The notes: generated from the sequence alone by a model not told the origin. Shown: positions 1 to 12,440, counted from the first letter of the stretch. The stretch is DNA of 64,000 nucleotides from Rhineura floridana (GCF_030035675.1 NC_084480.1:252399981-252463980); one strand, 5' to 3'. Made by a program: numbers and translations.

Positions 1-952
1 CAAACTGAGTGAATGGGTGGAAAAATGGCAAATGCAATTCAATATAAACAAGTGTAAAATTATGCATATTGGAGCAAAAAATCTGAATTTCACATATACG
101 CTCATGGGGTCTGAACTGGCGGTGACCAACCAGGAGAGAGACCTTGGGGTTGTAGTGGACAGCACGATGAAAATGTCGACCCAGTGTGTGGCAGCTGTGA
201 AAAAGGCAAATTCCATGCTAGCAATAATTAGGAAAGGTATTGAAAATAAAACAGCCGATATCATAATGCCGTTGTATAAATCTATGGTGCGGCCGCATTT
301 GGAATACTGTGTACAGTTCTGGTTGTCTCATCTCAAAAAGGATATTATAGAGTTGGAAAAGGTTCAGAAGAGGGCAACCAGAATGATCAAGGGGATGGAG
401 CGACTCCCTTACGAGGAAAGGTTGCAGCATTTGGGGCTTTTTAGTTTAGAGAAAAGGCGGGTCAGAGGAGACATGATAGAAGTGTATAAAATTATGCATG
501 GCATTGAGAAAGTGGATAGAGAAAAGTTCTTCTCCCTCTCTCATAATACTAGAACTCGTGGACATTCAAAGAAGCTGAATGTTGGAAGATTCAGGACAGA
601 CAAAAGGAAGTACTTCTTTACTCAGCGCATAGTTAAACTATGGAATTTGCTCCCACAAGATGCAGTAATGGCCACCAGCTTGGACGGCTTTAAAAGAAGA
701 TTAGACAAATTCATGGAGGACAGGGCTATCAATGGCTACTAGCCATGATGGCTGTGCTCTGCCACCCTAGTCAGAGGCAGCATGCTTCTGAAAACCAGTT
801 GCCGGAAGCCTCAGGAGGGGAGAGTGTTCTTGCACTCGGGTCCTGCTTGCAGGCTTCCCCCAGGCACCTGGTTGGCCACTGTGAGAACAGGATGCTGGAC
901 TAGATGGGCCACTGGCCTGATCCAGCAGGCTCTTCTTATGTTCTTATGTCTT
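1..952 (+). mobile_element. CR1 LINE, 3' part with C-terminal reverse transcriptase ORF
   Basis: An open frame at 17-742 encodes about 241 residues of the region downstream of the CR1 reverse transcriptase palm, with family-typical blocks such as RPHLEYCVQFW, KVQKRATRMIKG, YEERLQHLGLFSLEKRR and KLWNLLPQDAV. About 200 bp of 3' UTR follow and end in the CR1-type octamer repeat (two TTCTTATG units, about 933-948). The element is cut by the left window edge, so its 5' extent is unknown. The C-terminal frame has no internal stop, which suggests a fairly young copy. It lies in an intron of RNF138. Confidence 0.93.
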
Positions 953-1159
953 ACTCACATAGCATTAAGCCATGCTTTAGTCTTACATCCAAATGTGGCT
1001 ACTGTACTACCTTAAGTGTTTTGGTCCCATTTCATGCATGTGTGAATTGCTGAAATTAATGGGGAAATTATTGTGGATGAGAGAGTTCCTTAGACATGTT
1101 ACATGCTGTTCCTGGGATTGTTATCCATTTAACTCTTTCTAATGTTTATCTGTTTTCAG

Positions 1160-1265
1160 TGGACAGCCTATATTCAAATGCCCTTTGTGTCAAGAAAGTA
1201 ACTTCACAAGGCAGGACTTATTGGATCATTGTAATGATAGGCACCTTTATCAACTAGATCCAGTA
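1160..1265 (+). CDS. RNF138: RNF138 third-from-last coding exon (zinc finger 1)
   Basis: The exon follows a tttcag acceptor and ends before gtgagt. It begins with the third base of a split codon and ends in phase 0. It encodes the finger with Cys-Pro-Leu-Cys and His-x4-His, followed by YQLDPV. Confidence 0.92.
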
Positions 1266-4200
1266 GTGAGTATATCTGTCTCTCTCTATATAGATATAAA
1301 TCTAAATAGCATGTTAAGCTTTGTAAAAAAATTATCTTTATTTGTATGAATAGGAAATTGGTAGGAAATTGGTTTTTGAAATTATCTTAATTCCAAGATA
1401 TCAGCAATGGATTCAAAGAGAATGAACCACTCTGTTCTTTCTACAGTGATGCTGGACGTAGGTCTAACAGCTGTAGCATTTTTCCTCTGTGTTCTACCAA
1501 ATGACATTTTCCACTTTACCATCTCTCTTTGAAACACTTACTTCTGCAATTTTAAAACATGTTTTCTCCTTTGACCTTGGGATTTTATTTTTTTATTTAC
1601 TATTCAAGAAACTGTCTTAAAAGACTGCTCTTAATATAGGGATTTCATTCTCTTTTTCTCAAGCTGTGGCATAAGTCGTTGCTATTAAACACATTTAAGA
1701 GTTCAATTGAAGCATTAAGCACTCAAGAGTGGTTAACTTATGCAAAATGTGCCCTGATTTTATGAATGATATGCAATATTGTTAAAATGGGAGCAGTTTA
1801 GAGACATATATTTGGGAGAGGTTATATATTATTTTTTTATGGGAGAGACGGATATTCTTTTTTAAACTTTTTGTCTTAAGCTCCATTTTCCAAGATTAGT
1901 TTTGTAAAAAGACTTCTTAAGCACAAATATACAGTAGTATCTTCTTTAGGAACAGAAATATTAGGTGTACTTTTCTTTAAAGAATGTAAAGTATGTGTAG
2001 TTAACTTTGTAAATTTTCTCTCTTGTATTTACCTTCCTTCCACTACTATAATTGAGTTTTAAGAATGTTTCCGTTTTAAAGCTTTTCTATATAGTACAAT
2101 TTAGTTAAGAAATTTATGTGAGCAATTACCAGTATTAAACCAGGATTTTATATACCTTGTATCTTGATTCCTTCTCTCTTTTTTAAAGATCTGTCCTATT
2201 TGTGTCTGTCTTCCATGGGGAGATCCTAACCGTGTTACTAGAGATTTTGTTGGCCATTTAAATCGAAGGCATCAACTTGATTATGGAGATTTTATGGTGA
2301 GAACCTTTACTTTTCTCTCTGAATTAAAAATGCTAATACTTTTCTCTCTCTCTCTGTACTGGAAAACTGAATTATACCTCAATTAATCTCAGTTTAACTT
2401 TGGTAAAAGCACCTTCTGTAGAAGTTCAGCAGATAAAAAAATTTAAGTTGCCTAGATGCCTTGGAAGATCTACAGGTGCCTTGGTTGGTTGTGGAATCTC
2501 TTTCTGAGGTAGCTTTTGAGAAAAGGCTAGAAGAGCACATCTTGGGACTTTGTCTATTAAAAACCATTCTCTTCAGCATAAAAGCTTCCAGAATGGCTTA
2601 CAGCTCAATAAAACAGCTTACAGTTTAAATGTCAAGAGACAAAAGGAAAAAGGGATGGAGAGGGGGAAAGCAAACTCAGGCTGTGAGCACACTAGTCACC
2701 TATAGCAAAGCATTTCCATTGGCCACACCTGGAAGGGCAGCGAGTTGATCTGCTAATCAGTTGTGAAATCTGTTTGAAGCTGATTTTTTAAAAACGCACT
2801 GGAACTGAGCCCACCAGGTTTTACAGTTAAAAGGGAGGTGGAGATGCACTGGAACCAGTAGAACAGGAAGTGTGTCTCTACCCTCAGCCACTGTTCTTAA
2901 AGGTCATATAACAACCAGCTGGAATAGAAATAGCTCAGGTAGCATCATGGAATGACTATTGCTAGTTGAGGGAGAGCTAGCTGATCTCTCAGCAGGCCTA
3001 ATGGAACAGTCCTGCTTCTCTTCTCTGGTCTGCAGCCTGATGGCATGGCTGCAGTGATAGCTGGGGAGAGCCAAAGGTAAGTGGTGTGTCAGCAGGCCTA
3101 ATGGGGTGTCTTGGGTACAGCATAACCTTGAAAATAGGATAAACAAAGTACCTTCCAGCTCTTAAGTGTGCACAAGTATATGTTGCTGTGGGAGTTGCTG
3201 ACTATTCAAAGATAGAACATTAACTTCTACTTTTAACAGTAACTGCTACTGACATTGCATAATAATAGTAGAGACATTTCAGTGGTGTACAACTCTTATT
3301 AAAGTTGGAGACAGACAATACAGTATTCATGGGGCATGCTTTCTTCTTACATTTCTATTGTACTGCTGTTACCTCTGGTTAAATAGGTCTTGCAGTTCTT
3401 TAAATAAAATACAATTATCTGCAAAATCTGGGTATATACACATGTGAACATGCAGGTGGATGTGATTGCTATATCAGTAAATCAAGCACTTAATGTGTTC
3501 CCCCATCTCCTTTCCCCCCTCCTTGTGTTGAAGAATGGCGGTAGCTGTCTAAGACAGGAGAAGGTGGCACCACTTCCACTCAGCAGTTTAAAAGTTAAAA
3601 AATGCATGGCTGTATTTTAATTAATTTAAGAAAATTAGCATATGAGTCTATGATAGTGCAGGCATGCTCAGTAAGAACAAACTGTCAGTGTTCTAAAAGC
3701 CAGACTCAGAGCTGTTTGGCTTGGCTGATCAGGGGGCCGCACCCACACCAGACCTTTATTCCCTTTTAAACAGTCATGGCTTCCCCCAAGAATCCTGGGA
3801 AAGGTAGTTTGTGAAGGGTGCTGAGAGTTGCTAGGAAGCTCCTATTCCCCTTACAGAGCTCCAGTGGCCTGAGAGATATAACAGTCAGCCCCTCTTTCCA
3901 GAGAGTTCTGGTGATTGTAGTTCTGTGAGAGGACTAGAGCGTCCCCTAACAACTTTCAGCACCCTTCACAAACTACATTTTCCAGGATTCTTTGGGGGAA
4001 ATCATGACTGTCTAAAGTGAAATAAATGTCTGGTGTGGATGTGGCCAGGGTCAGCTTTGGTTTAAATTTGGGTGTGAGACTACATGTGTCTGCTACATGT
4101 AAAATAAAAAGGTGGGGGAAACCCTGAAAAATAATGATACTGTTTACAATGTTTCCATTTTGGAAAGGAAAGGGGCTTTCCCTGTGCCCACCCACCCAAT

Positions 4201-5637
4201 CTCCTCCCCTCCCTCCCTCAATCCGCCCAAATATCAGAAACAAGATATGTGCTGCGCTGATCTTGTTTTAGCAAGAAGGAAGCAACAATATTAATAATGT
4301 TGATACAGTTCAGATATTCACTTTAAGTATATTTGATTTACTTTGCAATTTTAGTGAAGATTCCTATGGAAATCATTTTCTTTTGCTTCTGTTTCTGTGA
4401 ATATGGGAAGTACAGCCACACGTTGCATAATTTCCACTAAAAAAACCTCCAGAAACAATTGTGGAATAATGGCACTGATTGTTCTGCAGAATAGTTTCCA
4501 GTGGATATGAGGATTGTCTCAATTTGCCCAAGATAAAACATTGGGAAGTGAAATATATTCTAGCAAATTTCTAGGTGTGCTCTATGTTTTTAATTGACCA
4601 TGCCCACCCGTCCTTAAGCGGAGTGATTTAAACATAGCGGCTGAACACATGCATTTTGGGCAGGGCAGGCCAAGTTTGTTTTTTCTAACAGCTAGAGCCA
4701 TTGCTTAAGTAGCAATGTGTTATAATCAGTCTAATTTTATATCAAAGCTGCAGTTTGATTCAACTGTCAGTTCACCCAAAATAGAAATAGAATATAACCT
4801 CCAGTTTGAAACACAAAAGGCTGTCTTCATCATATGACATGGGCCAATAAAAAGGCTTTGAAATTAATAAAAATAAGTTTGACACAGATTTCTAGGATAA
4901 ATAATGAGAGAAATATAATTTTCTAGATTAGACTCTTTGTAGAAACAGTAGTAACACAGGAACGAAGGAAAGTAAGGAGAAAACCAACAAACATACAAAA
5001 AACAATTCTCCATCTTTGAAGATGCAGTCCTGATTGCAAGTGTTGCCACTAATCATCATCTGCTCAGAGGCACGTGTTACCAAATTCTTCCAAGCTACAC
5101 AGGAAGTGGATTGGACTGTGAAAGATCAACCCAAATTGTGTTTGCATTTTTACAACTTTGTAGGGCAGTACAATCTCTTGGCAAGGAGGTCAGGTCTGCT
5201 TCTCTGGTGCATTCACTATATCTGTCCAATTTCCCTGCTTTTTAAAGTTTGATAAAAATAACTGTTGACTATAGGTACATTCTTAAACTGCAAGAGTTTT
5301 TTTTGCCTATTAGTGAATTCTCTTATATGCACAATTTTTGGAAGTTCCAGTTTTTAGCAATAAGCCTTCTCACTGCTCTAGAATGTTGAATGATGGCCAT
5401 CGTTTCTAAAAGATCACTTGTATGATTTAAGATTTAATTGTTTGTTTAAGTTTTTCCATCAGGTGCTCTTTGTTGTAGTAATTAATGCAGAGTACATACT
5501 GAAGTCGGATGGAATGTAATAGCTTGATTTTGTTTCTAAACCAATGTTTTGTTGTGGTTTGTGTTTAGAATCCTCAGCTGGATGAGGAAACTCTGTTCCA
5601 AAATGCTGTTGAGGAATCCTGTCAAGTGAACCTTTGA
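1160..5637 (+). CDS. RNF138: RNF138 3' end (three last coding exons), E3 ubiquitin-protein ligase
   Basis: RNF138 is a nuclear RING-type E3 ubiquitin ligase with roles in DNA double-strand break repair and in NLK/TCF signalling. Only the C-terminal part is here: exons 1160-1265, 2189-2296 and 5569-5637, joined in frame with AG/GT borders. They encode about 93 residues: a first C2H2 finger (FKCPLC ... HCNDRH), a second finger (ICPIC ... HLNRRH) and a C-terminal ubiquitin-interacting motif (DEETLFQNAVEES), ending QVNL. From memory the fingers and UIM closely match human RNF138, and the gene sits directly before MEP1B as in human, which separates it from the paralogue RNF125. The RING domain and start are outside the window. 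The copy looks intact. Confidence 0.93.
1266..2188 (+). other. RNF138: RNF138 intron
   Basis: This AT-rich intron has normal GT/AG borders. I recognise no further gene or repeat in it. Confidence 0.85.
2189..2296 (+). CDS. RNF138: RNF138 penultimate exon (zinc finger 2)
   Basis: Exactly 36 codons lie between the ttaaag acceptor and a gtgaga donor. The exon encodes a second Cys-Pro-Ile-Cys ... His-x4-His finger with the LPWGDP and RRHQLDYGDF blocks typical of the RNF125/RNF138/RNF166 group. Confidence 0.92.
3735..4046. mobile_element. Foldback non-autonomous DNA transposon
   Basis: The ends are inverted: ggccgcacccacaccagacc at the left and the complement ending tctggtgtggatgtggcc at the right. 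Inside are further inverted pairs (tcatggcttccccc / gggggaaatcatga and aaactac-type blocks). Related units occur at about 12290-12440, 25855-26050, 32940-33502 and 43300-43460, so this is a dispersed family. Confidence 0.7.
5064..5325 (+). repeat. Unnamed dispersed repeat, copy 1
   Basis: About 260 bp, starting near ctcagaggcacgtgttacc and ending near gcctattagtgaattc, match the reverse complement of about 61550-61822 almost throughout. No coding potential or terminal repeats are evident and I cannot assign the family. Confidence 0.75.
5569..5637 (+). CDS. RNF138: RNF138 last coding exon (ubiquitin-interacting motif)
   Basis: Twenty-two codons plus a TGA stop follow a gtttag acceptor. The peptide NPQLDEETLFQNAVEESCQVNL carries the acidic patch and Leu/Ala/Ser spacing of a UIM and ends like vertebrate RNF138. 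Confidence 0.92.
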   Translation, partial: NPQLDEETLFQNAVEESCQVNL

Positions 5638-5704
5638 AGCCTCCAGTTTGTTCAAAATCATTGCTGTCTGCAAGGGGAGACACTGCATCGGTAGTCTCAG
5701 TGTT

Positions 5705-5710
5705 AATAAA
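5705..5710 (+). promoter_or_regulatory. RNF138: Candidate RNF138 polyadenylation signal (AATAAA)
   Basis: This is the first canonical hexamer downstream of the RNF138 stop (68 bp after it). A second AATAAA at 6572-6577 would give a UTR of roughly 0.95 kb. The sequence alone does not decide between them. Confidence 0.4.
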
Positions 5711-6710
5711 AGGGAACTCTTGTATCCAGTTTAACTGTATAGCAGTTATTGCTTTACTCTGGATTAACTTTATTTTAAAATGCTTTTTATTTAAACTAAC
5801 AAAAAGCATGTTATTACATTTTAATGTGGAGTATTTTTTCCTCCGCATATTAGAAATATTGCAAATATCTGGCAAAAAATACCACTGTATTTGAGATAAA
5901 GCTATTTAGAGACATTTTGTTTTGCTTTGTTATTTTAAAACAGTATTATACCATAGAGAGAATAACTGCACTAGGATGAGCTGAAATGTAATATTGGAAT
6001 ACAAATAAGGACCAGCGTCTTTGTTTGAACAGTTACATCTAGTTAGCACAGAAGAAAAGTACTTTGCATTTTCTAGCATATGTTAAAAATTAAATGGTTT
6101 TTCCCCCTAGCCCATTATGTAACTCACAGACGTGCAGGGATTTTCTCAATGCTGTCAATGATCTGTTAAGCACAGGGGCATTAACTGAACCTGATATGAA
6201 GTAGCCACAACCCAGAGGCTTGCCAGCTAAGGCATACTGAGCACTACTGGGCCAGTTTCTTATTAGTGAGAGAGAGGTCCTTGCCACTGTGATATTTAGT
6301 GAGACATGGGCCTCTAGCCACTCACTTACTTGCAACCTCTCTTAAATTGATACGGTTCATTCACTTTATCAGAGATCTGTTACTTATTGCTGTTAGGACT
6401 GCAGCATCATTCAACTGAGAGAGTTTATGGAAACTTCTTCCACCACAAAACTTGGATAAAAATGTAAGAGTAGTGTGCTGCTAATGCTTTGAAAACATTA
6501 ATCTACTAAGGATGTTTTTGTAGTAACAAAGAGGTATTTTCTTGAATGTACTGTTTTAGGGGGAAAGTAGCAATAAATGTTTTAGAGGAAAACCAAAATT
6601 AATCTGATTTTAGATAGACTTTCTGATAGAAATTTCTATTAACTGAACATATCCTGAAATCAAGTAAAATGTAACTTGTTTTGAAGCCTAGCCCTGAAGA
6701 CTGCAATCAT
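5711..6710. other. Intergenic, no recognised feature
   Basis: AT-rich unique-looking sequence downstream of RNF138. It may include the distal 3' UTR if the later AATAAA at 6572 is used. Confidence 0.5.
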
Positions 6711-6714
6711 TCTA

Positions 6715-6870
6715 GTGTTGTTGTTGTTATTATTTACTCATGTGTTTATGTATATACCACATAATGCCAAAATAGGCTACGAGGTGCTTTACAATGTATA
6801 CAAACTAAATTACACAAACATTAAAATATAAACATCCATAATTAAAATACACAGGAAAAGAATAACATTA
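6715..6870 (-). mobile_element. LINE 3' tail (L2-like), antisense
   Basis: The + strand starts with a ttgttgttattattta run followed by gtatataccacataatgcc and ggtgctttacaatg. This is the antisense of a 3' end of the type that finishes in a conserved hairpin region and an AT-rich short repeat. It is degraded. Confidence 0.5.
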
Positions 6871-7062
6871 AAAGAGTATAGCAATTAAAAATAGGAGACT
6901 TGGGTCAAGAAATCAAGGGAATGCCCATGTGTCATTAAAAGCCAACAGAATGCCATTAAAGGTTAGGCCTCTTTTTCAGCAGAGGTTTTTTCCATGCTAC
7001 CAGTAAAAACAAATAGGAAAACGTTGCTTAGCCTTAACACCTTGGGCCAGTCACTGCATCTC

Positions 7063-7137
7063 AGCCTTATGAAAACCCTATTCATAGGGTCGCCATAGGT
7101 CGGAACCGACTTGAAAGCAGTACATTTACATTTTTTC
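7063..7137 (+). mobile_element. Sauria-type SINE 3' fragment (BovB-like tail)
   Basis: The stretch has the tail blocks tatgaaaaccctattcat, agggtcgccataggtcg and gacttgaaagcagtacattt, shared with the full copies at 33049, 39209 and 49811. The tRNA-like head is missing. Confidence 0.75.
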
Positions 7138-8314
7138 AGAAAAAAAAGTTAAGGATAGATAATACATGAATATGAGAATTTTAATATATCAAACAATAAA
7201 AGCAAACTTTAAATACTTATTCCATAGACACATATCACCAGTTACTAAGTCAAATTCAGTTTGGTGTTTTGGCCAGAAGGGATAGTCCTGGTGAAGGAAC
7301 AATCAGGCATTCAGTAGAGAGTTCCTCTCCAGAGGCTGCCAGGTCTTTTTTGGCCACAGAAAGAGGGACGGGGTATGTCAAGAAAAGAAGATACCAGGAA
7401 GGAAGGTAAATGTATGAAAAGAAGAAAAAATACTGAAGATCAGTTGGTAGTCAACTTATCTACAAGAGAGTTCAGCTCCATTGCATTACAGGTATTACAG
7501 AAGGTACTTTCCTTTGTTCGCACACTAAAATATGATACCTTTGGTTCAATGATTGAAATGTAGCAACTATTTCATAAAATTAGGTTAGCAGACTGGTTTA
7601 AAAATCAGAATCGGATGATCAATGAACAGGAAATTTGCTTTTAAGCCCAAATCTATATTTAACCCCAACACATCAAACTATGAGATCCAGGCATTCAAAG
7701 GTCAATTGAAAATGCAAAGACATTATGCCCCTTGTAGTTAGGCTCCAATACCAGAGATTAACAGACAAATAGTAGAAATTGTTGATGAGGGATTATTAGT
7801 GTTAGGACTATTGGTAAAAATTACCAGAGTTTAGCTGAGCGTAGCTTGCTTAGCATTCTGTGCAAAGTGAGTGTGGGTGGTTTACCTGAGAGAAAGCAAG
7901 CTTTTACCTTGTTTTGAATCACTGAGACTTTAGATTTAGTAAAATAAGAAACAAGTACTTTATTAATACCAATACATACTTGATAGGAAAGGATCTAATT
8001 CTAGCTAAGTGAGATGGAGGCGCAATGGCCAGGCTTGGACATTGCCCTCATGCTTCAAGGGAGAGAGACAGGGAAGATGTCTGCTGTCCCTTGACTGGCC
8101 AGAAAAGAAGGAAGGAAGGAGAAGATGGAAGTGAGGTCAGCTCCCTGGGTGCATCAGTATACAATGGAAGGAAGACAGGTAAGGACAGGCAGTCTAGCCA
8201 GCTGGAAGACCCTCTGTCTCCCCATAGGTATGCAAAGAGAGCCAAAGAGGAATTGTTCTTGCCACACTTTCAACAATTAGAAGGGAATAATAATAGAAAA
8301 ACATCTACAGGTGA

Positions 8315-9745
8315 AGGGTTGAACACCTGTGTTCTGTCTGCTACCTAAAATTCATAAAGGGTTTTTCCCAATACCTGGCCACCCATTGTATAAGGTATGG
8401 GTTCATTCTTGAACCGATATCACAGTATGTGGACTACTTTCTTAAACTGCTCCACTGATTCCACCTTTTTTGAAAGGTACAGGAGACTTCCAGCAATATT
8501 TGGAGACAAACTGTTTATTGATTATTGATTACTATGGTTGCAACATCACTATATACAAATATATCAGGAGGAGGCTGTGGAGGTTATAGAATTCACTCTC
8601 AAGGCAGATTAGAGGAACCCTCCAACTAGCTTCATTTGCTCGTTAGCAGACGTAGCACTGAAAAAAACTTTCTTTTCAAAACTAATACTATTGGCAGCTA
8701 CCTGGTACAGTCATGGGGTGTAAAGTTGCCCCGAGCTTGCAAATCTATACATGGATAGGTTCGAACAAAACAACATTTTAAATGATAGTAATCTGTTTCA
8801 AAAATACATCTTACAAAAGGTGTCAGGATGATATATTCATAATTTGGGAAGACACTGTCAAAACCATCATGGCATTTAAGACCTACATTAATAGGAAACA
8901 AGATACTATTAAATTTGAGTTAAGTTATGACACCTCCGGAATTAACTTCTTAGATGTGTCAGTAATTAAAAATGGAACATCTCTACATACAGATACCTTT
9001 AGGAATCCCATGGATGCCAATTCCTTTCTGGAATATGACCATTTCCATCCAGGTCATCTTAAGAAAAAATTACAATATTCCAGTGATCAAACTTAGAAGG
9101 AATTGTAGCAGTGTGTCTGATTTTGACAAATAGGTTAAAAATGTAATTGAACAGCTTGAGACCTGTGGGAATCCTAAAAGAAATTTGAAACAAGCCATGT
9201 AGGAGGGCAGGAGGATGGAAAGAGAATTTGCTTAAAGAGGGAAAAAAGCAGGAATCCAGAACGTTGATACCTTTTACTTAATGATGGCTATAATAGTTCT
9301 ATACAGAAAGCTATACTTAAAATGCTGGAATCTCCTGGCTGATAATACCAGGATGTGAAACAAAACCTTTATTTGTGTACAAATGTGAAAGAAATGTAAG
9401 AGATCTATAAGTACATAGTAATCTTTAAGAAAAACAGATTACAGTCATGGCCTTATGTTCCATCAGAAAGGCAAAGGCCATTTCCCATTGCAGTGTCTGT
9501 AAAACTGCACTATTCAAGGAATACGCCAATGGCAAACAAGGTGGAAAGTACACCTTGCAGGATTTTTCCAACTGTAATACTAAAAGTAATATATGTGGCC
9601 CAGTGTCACTGCAAAGTTATGTATGTACTAGGCATGACAAGGAAAGTAACAATGGAACTGTGTGAACATAAACGTTGCATTAGAAACTATAGCAAATTTC
9701 TGAAGCACTGTCACACAGAAGATGGCACAGACTTGTTCTCTTGAC
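8315..9745 (+). mobile_element. Penelope-like retroelement (RT and GIY-YIG parts), degraded
   Basis: Penelope-like elements copy themselves with a telomerase-related reverse transcriptase joined to a GIY-YIG endonuclease. Pieces visible in order are a LPKIHKG-like block near 8340, a TSLYTNIS-like block near 8540, an ANLYMDRFEQ-like block near 8740, the QDDIFIIW catalytic box near 8820, NFLDVSV and FHPGHL blocks (about 8940-9070), an RRNCSSVSDF block (about 9095) and a GIY-YIG-like piece (IYVAQCHCKVMYVLG ... EHKRCIRN, about 9570-9700). The pieces lie in different frames with several breaks, so it is a dead, fairly old copy. Its ends are not clear. Confidence 0.85.
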
Positions 9746-9799
9746 CCAGGGAGCAGGATTAGCACCAATGGGTGGAAATGCAAGGAAGCAGATTTCAGC

Positions 9800-9985
9800 T
9801 AAATTTTAGGAGAATGCAACAGACTGCCTGGGAGGTGGAGGGCTCTGCTTCTCTGGAGATGTTGAAGCAGAGGCTGGGGAGCACTGTTGGATGCTGTAAT
9901 TACATCCTGCACTGGAGATCCTGCACTAAGTGGGAGGTTGGATTAGATGATCTCCAAGGTACCTTCCAATTCTGATTTTATGTCT
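9800..9985 (+). mobile_element. CR1 LINE 3' end fragment
   Basis: The stretch ends with ggttggattagatgatctcc aaggtaccttccaattctga, the usual sense-strand 3' end of CR1. It is 5' truncated and has no coding part. Confidence 0.75.
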
Positions 9986-10369
9986 TTGGTTCTGCTCTGG
10001 CTGTTTTCAGGCAATAAAAGAATTTCAAAATGTTGATAATGGAATTTGCGTGTGCATGCTCACACTGCTCACTCCACATTTTCTTCCTATTATAATGATA
10101 ATGTATCATCTTTTTAAAAATATGGACATTCTGCATGAGTGCACCAATGCTCCATGGTGTTTTTTTAAAAAGTTATGTGTCTGCTGCTTTGCTTTGGCAG
10201 GATAGGAGAAACAAAAATATATTATGCAGAAGTGCAGTGCCACTCCTGCTACAGAATAAAATAAAAGAGAGTATGTTCCTGCTGTGCTTCTGTGGAAGAG
10301 GAACTTTATTTATATTGTGGAAGCACAGCAGCAGTTAATTATTTTAAAACAAATAATTAAACCATGTTT

Positions 10370-10558
10370 TGTTGATACTGTCAGTGCCAAGTACGTTTCA
10401 GTTGCTTTGTTTCAGACCCCTTTGAGAACCTGATGAAAGCTGTAGACCCCTGTATATAAATAAATGTTTATTTAATTGCATTGGAAATTTATTATTTTGG
10501 TGCCTAGTTCACAGACCCCCTGAAGCCCATCCATGGACCACAGGTTAAGAACCCCTGG
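10370..10558 (-). mobile_element. hAT-type DNA transposon end
   Basis: Read on the minus strand the segment starts ccaggggttcttaacctg, then tccatggatgggcttcaggg and a run of ggtctgtgaac. This is a terminal sequence shared by many vertebrate non-autonomous hAT elements. The other end is not clearly found. Confidence 0.65.
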
Positions 10559-10689
10559 CCTAGATGGACAGAGTGAAGGCCTGCACATTACTAACAGCTT
10601 TCTTTTTCTTCATAACTGGGGAGTAGGGGGAAATCATTTAAGCATGCCAGTTTCTTTACAAGAAGTATACTGTATATACCATATCTCCA

Positions 10690-10946
10690 CAGCACCTTCA
10701 GACACCCCGTTTGGCACATGCCAAGGCCTCTGCCCCTCCCAGTTCTTTACTTTGATCATTTGGGAATTGGCATTTTCTTTGATTTTGTTTTGTTTGGGGA
10801 GTGATCTTTTTTGTTTGGGGGTTTTGTGTAGGTGTCTTGCAGAAGGGGTCTGAGCATTGCCAGATTTTCTTCTGCAAAATATCAACTTTTGGGATTTCCA
10901 AATGTGCACCCAGGCCCAAAAGGTTGGGGATCCCTGTATTAAGTAT
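10690..10946 (-). mobile_element. hAT-type DNA transposon end (second family)
   Basis: The right edge reads aggttggggatccctg, so the minus strand begins cagggatccccaacctttt, another well-known hAT terminus. The inner part has no coding frame. The left limit is approximate. Confidence 0.55.
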
Positions 10947-10989
10947 ATGCACATTCCCTCTGTTTCCCAGCCACCCTAGAGATTTATTT

Positions 10990-12280
10990 GAAGTGCTTGA
11001 TGTAACTTCCTATAATAAAACAATAATAAAGTTACTAGCAGACTGTCTTGATCTCTTTGAGAAGTTTTCACATGTCATGTCAAGAGGAGTGGCTGGAGAA
11101 GGAGGATGATAGCTAGTTATGCAGATTGAAGTGCGTAGTATCTTGCAATATCTCCCAATAACATATTTGATACAAGGCAAGGATAGAAACATGGCTGTAC
11201 CAGGCAGGAACAACAACTTTGTGTACAGGATTTTTTTAATGCCAACCCACAATTGTTTTACTCATTTGTACATTTACACTTAACAAGACATAGAAATCTG
11301 AAAATGTGTTTTCCAAAAAACTGTTTTTATATCTGCTGTTTAATGAGGAAATAGTAAATGAGAGGATTCAACAGGTATATTATTAATTTAATTTTCTACC
11401 CATTGAAATGATACTTTCCTATACCAATACACACTCTTCCTGGAGTCCTTGGCCCTTAAGCTTGATGATTTTACAGTGGTGCTTAAAGAGGTTATGTAGC
11501 AAAGGATTAGCTGCATGCTAGTTCTATTTGGACTCTTGAAAAGTTAACTTTGGCACAAGGATTTCCTAAGATGTCCAAAGGGGTCGCACTGGCGTTCTGG
11601 AGAAATAAAGAGGGCAAGTGGCTTGGGGCTGGTGCTTCACTTTGCAGCTTTCCAATGACCTCTGGTTAAAAAACAAAAGGTAAGATCAAGGGGCCTGATA
11701 AGCATGAAGAGAGATGTCTATAGGTATTGTGCCACCTGCAGGTCCTGCGTGAAGGAAAGCAGGGTTAGAAAATATGGTTTGAAACAAAACGAAATGTTAA
11801 CCCTTTTGAAGTGGGGTGGATAACAAGTGGCATGCCAACAGAGAGTAATTCATTCCGAAGAAATGTGTGGTGGGCTTTTAAAAGATGAAGTCTTTTGATT
11901 ATTTCCCTTCAGCATATGAGGGATGGTTGGGATATCTTGGGGAAAAACCTTGTAAGATTTTATGTATTTGGGACAGTAGAAACGGTCATTTTTAGGGTGA
12001 AGGAACACAATGAAAGGAGCCTTATAGAGAAAAACGCAAGCTTCATGCTGGTACAGAAAGTGGATAATTATGATTGGTTTCAGGTGAGTGAAATGTTAGT
12101 CTAAATGTTTAGGCTTGGGTGAACTAGTGTTTTACTTTCTGGAGAACAACTCTGTGACACAAAGTGGACTTGCCTTGTCCCTATTTCAGTGCAATCTGGT
12201 CACCTCAGAAAATGAAGTAGAATCCTAAACGTGTAAATCCCGATTTAGTTTTAGTGGTGCTTGTTCCCTAGTACATGTGT
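10990..12280. other. Intergenic, no recognised feature
   Basis: The short frames here show no family resemblance, and I see no repeat structure. Confidence 0.5.
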
Positions 12281-12289
12281 TTAGGATTA

Positions 12290-12440
12290 TATACCATACC
12301 TTTCAAAGCACATCTCCCAAAAAAGCTTCATGGGAACTGTAGTTTACTCCTCCCAGAGCTACAATTCCCAGCACCCTTAGCAAACTACATTTCTCAGGAT
12401 TCTTTGCAGGGGTACTTTAAAGTTATCGTGTCCACAGCCA
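12290..12440. mobile_element. Foldback element fragment
   Basis: An inverted pair (catgggaactgtagttta and caaactacatttctcagg) surrounds a short loop. It belongs to the same family as 3735-4046. Confidence 0.6.

Larger units (their letters stand above)
2297..5568 (+). other. RNF138: RNF138 last intron
   Basis: This 3.3-kb intron holds a foldback DNA element (3735-4046) and one copy of an unnamed dispersed repeat (about 5064-5325). The rest shows no recognisable feature. Confidence 0.85.

Noticed and set aside
8025-8348. 107-codon plus-strand frame
   Set aside because: Charged, low-complexity translation without a recognisable motif; it overlaps the start of the Penelope-like element in another frame.
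10634-10954. 106-codon minus-strand frame
   Set aside because: It lies in non-coding hAT-type repeat sequence, overlaps other open frames on both strands and matches no family.
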